Part shown: positions 28,492-28,671 of the stretch, piece after piece
Position numbering within the stretch: the first letter of the stretch is position 1
How the letters are laid out: each line of letters opens with the position of its first letter
Source of the DNA: a virus
Reading direction: 5' to 3' (one strand)
IMG/VR virus record: IMGVR_UViG_3300049739_000531
Location: 1-28,671 of that record
DNA length: 28,671 nucleotides
Notes under the pieces: generated by a model
Told to the model about the DNA's origin: nothing
Seen by the model: only the letters and a program-made list of their open reading frames with translations
Databases searched by the model: none
Position numbers and translations under genes: made by a program

Positions 28492-28671
28492 TCGTGACAC
28501 CCTTTGAAACATATCAACATTATTTGTCACTAAAAAATCATTTCACAAATCCCAAATACGACTTCTTCAAATACGGAGCTAAGACTCGTGCTAGTGTGTC
28601 CTCTTTCAATAAGAGAAAGGATAAGTACTGGTTTGAAAAGACTTCTCGTAAGTATTCTGATGAAGAAGTCG
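28488..28671 (+). CDS. 59: gp59-like helicase loader, 5' part
   Basis: The reading frame stays open to the window end (61 codons) and begins MIVTPFETYQHYLSLKNHFT, followed by YDFFKYGAKTRASVSSFNKR and KYWFEKTSRKYSDEEV. This agrees with the N-terminus of T4-like gp59, which loads the gp41 helicase on gp32-coated single-stranded DNA at forks and recombination intermediates. The N-terminal domain of gp59 is helical and basic, matching the visible part. The gene is translationally coupled to gp33. The C-terminal part lies outside the window. Confidence 0.85.
   Translation, partial: MIVTPFETYQHYLSLKNHFTNPKYDFFKYGAKTRASVSSFNKRKDKYWFEKTSRKYSDEEV

Noticed and set aside
1-28671. tRNA genes, integrase, transposase or attachment sites
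   Set aside because: No cloverleaf with a TTCGA-type arm and no recombinase motifs were noticed on reading. All long ORFs are accounted for by other functions. A tRNAscan run would be needed to exclude tRNAs formally.

Overview
The window looks like part of the genome of a T4-like cyanophage (a myovirus of marine Synechococcus or Prochlorococcus). It carries gp33 and the start of gp59 in T4-like order, PhoH, ThyX, a glutaredoxin, a PD-(D/E)XK nuclease, a DUF4278-type small protein and a DUF6433-type protein. It also has T4-type late promoters (xATAAATA / ACTAAATA) and a glutamine riboswitch of the cyanobacterial/cyanophage Downstream-peptide class. All genes are on the + strand and tightly packed, with frequent 1-4 nt stop/start overlaps. 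No tRNA, integrase or transposase was seen.

Region 1 (1-22951) is a virion-surface module of tail-fibre and adhesin-like genes. It contains five glycine-rich proteins (1267, 2318, 14473, 19146, 21938), four fibre genes sharing an N-terminal and a TTTIDTAVTAVDSL module (6410, 13717, 18240, 21047), and two fibre genes sharing a FVGxGN...ETFNV module (4841, 17170). It also holds a pair of tandemly duplicated small genes (13069, 13485), a 1829-residue multidomain lectin-like protein (7563) and a 2OG-Fe(II) oxygenase (16606). Two gene cassettes appear to be duplicated. A three-gene set at 49-2292 reappears at 21047-22951, and a two-gene set at 13717-16602 reappears at 18240-20993. Most transcription units start with a late-promoter motif that overlaps the stop codon or last codons of the preceding gene.

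Region 2 (about 22952-24644) starts with an extended -10 promoter. It contains the glutaredoxin gene, a 72-aa protein that overlaps it, a small membrane protein, a DUF6433-like protein and a conserved hypothetical, and ends in an intrinsic terminator.

Region 3 (24645-25550) is regulatory and carries small genes. A consensus sigma70-like promoter with a palindrome over its -10 drives a glutamine-riboswitch aptamer followed by a 54-aa peptide gene and a DUF4278-like 55-aa gene, then a terminator. A further promoter, small Cys-rich gene and terminator follow. The 5' strand of the aptamer (11 nt) is repeated exactly in front of the peptide start codon, which suggests a strand-exchange switch.

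Region 4 (25551-28671) starts with another TGCTATAAT promoter. It holds two small genes, thyX, a small conserved protein, phoH, a PD-(D/E)XK nuclease, gp33 and the 5' end of gp59. These cover nucleotide supply, late-transcription activation and helicase loading. The gp33 encoded here belongs to the machinery that would read the late promoters of Region 1.
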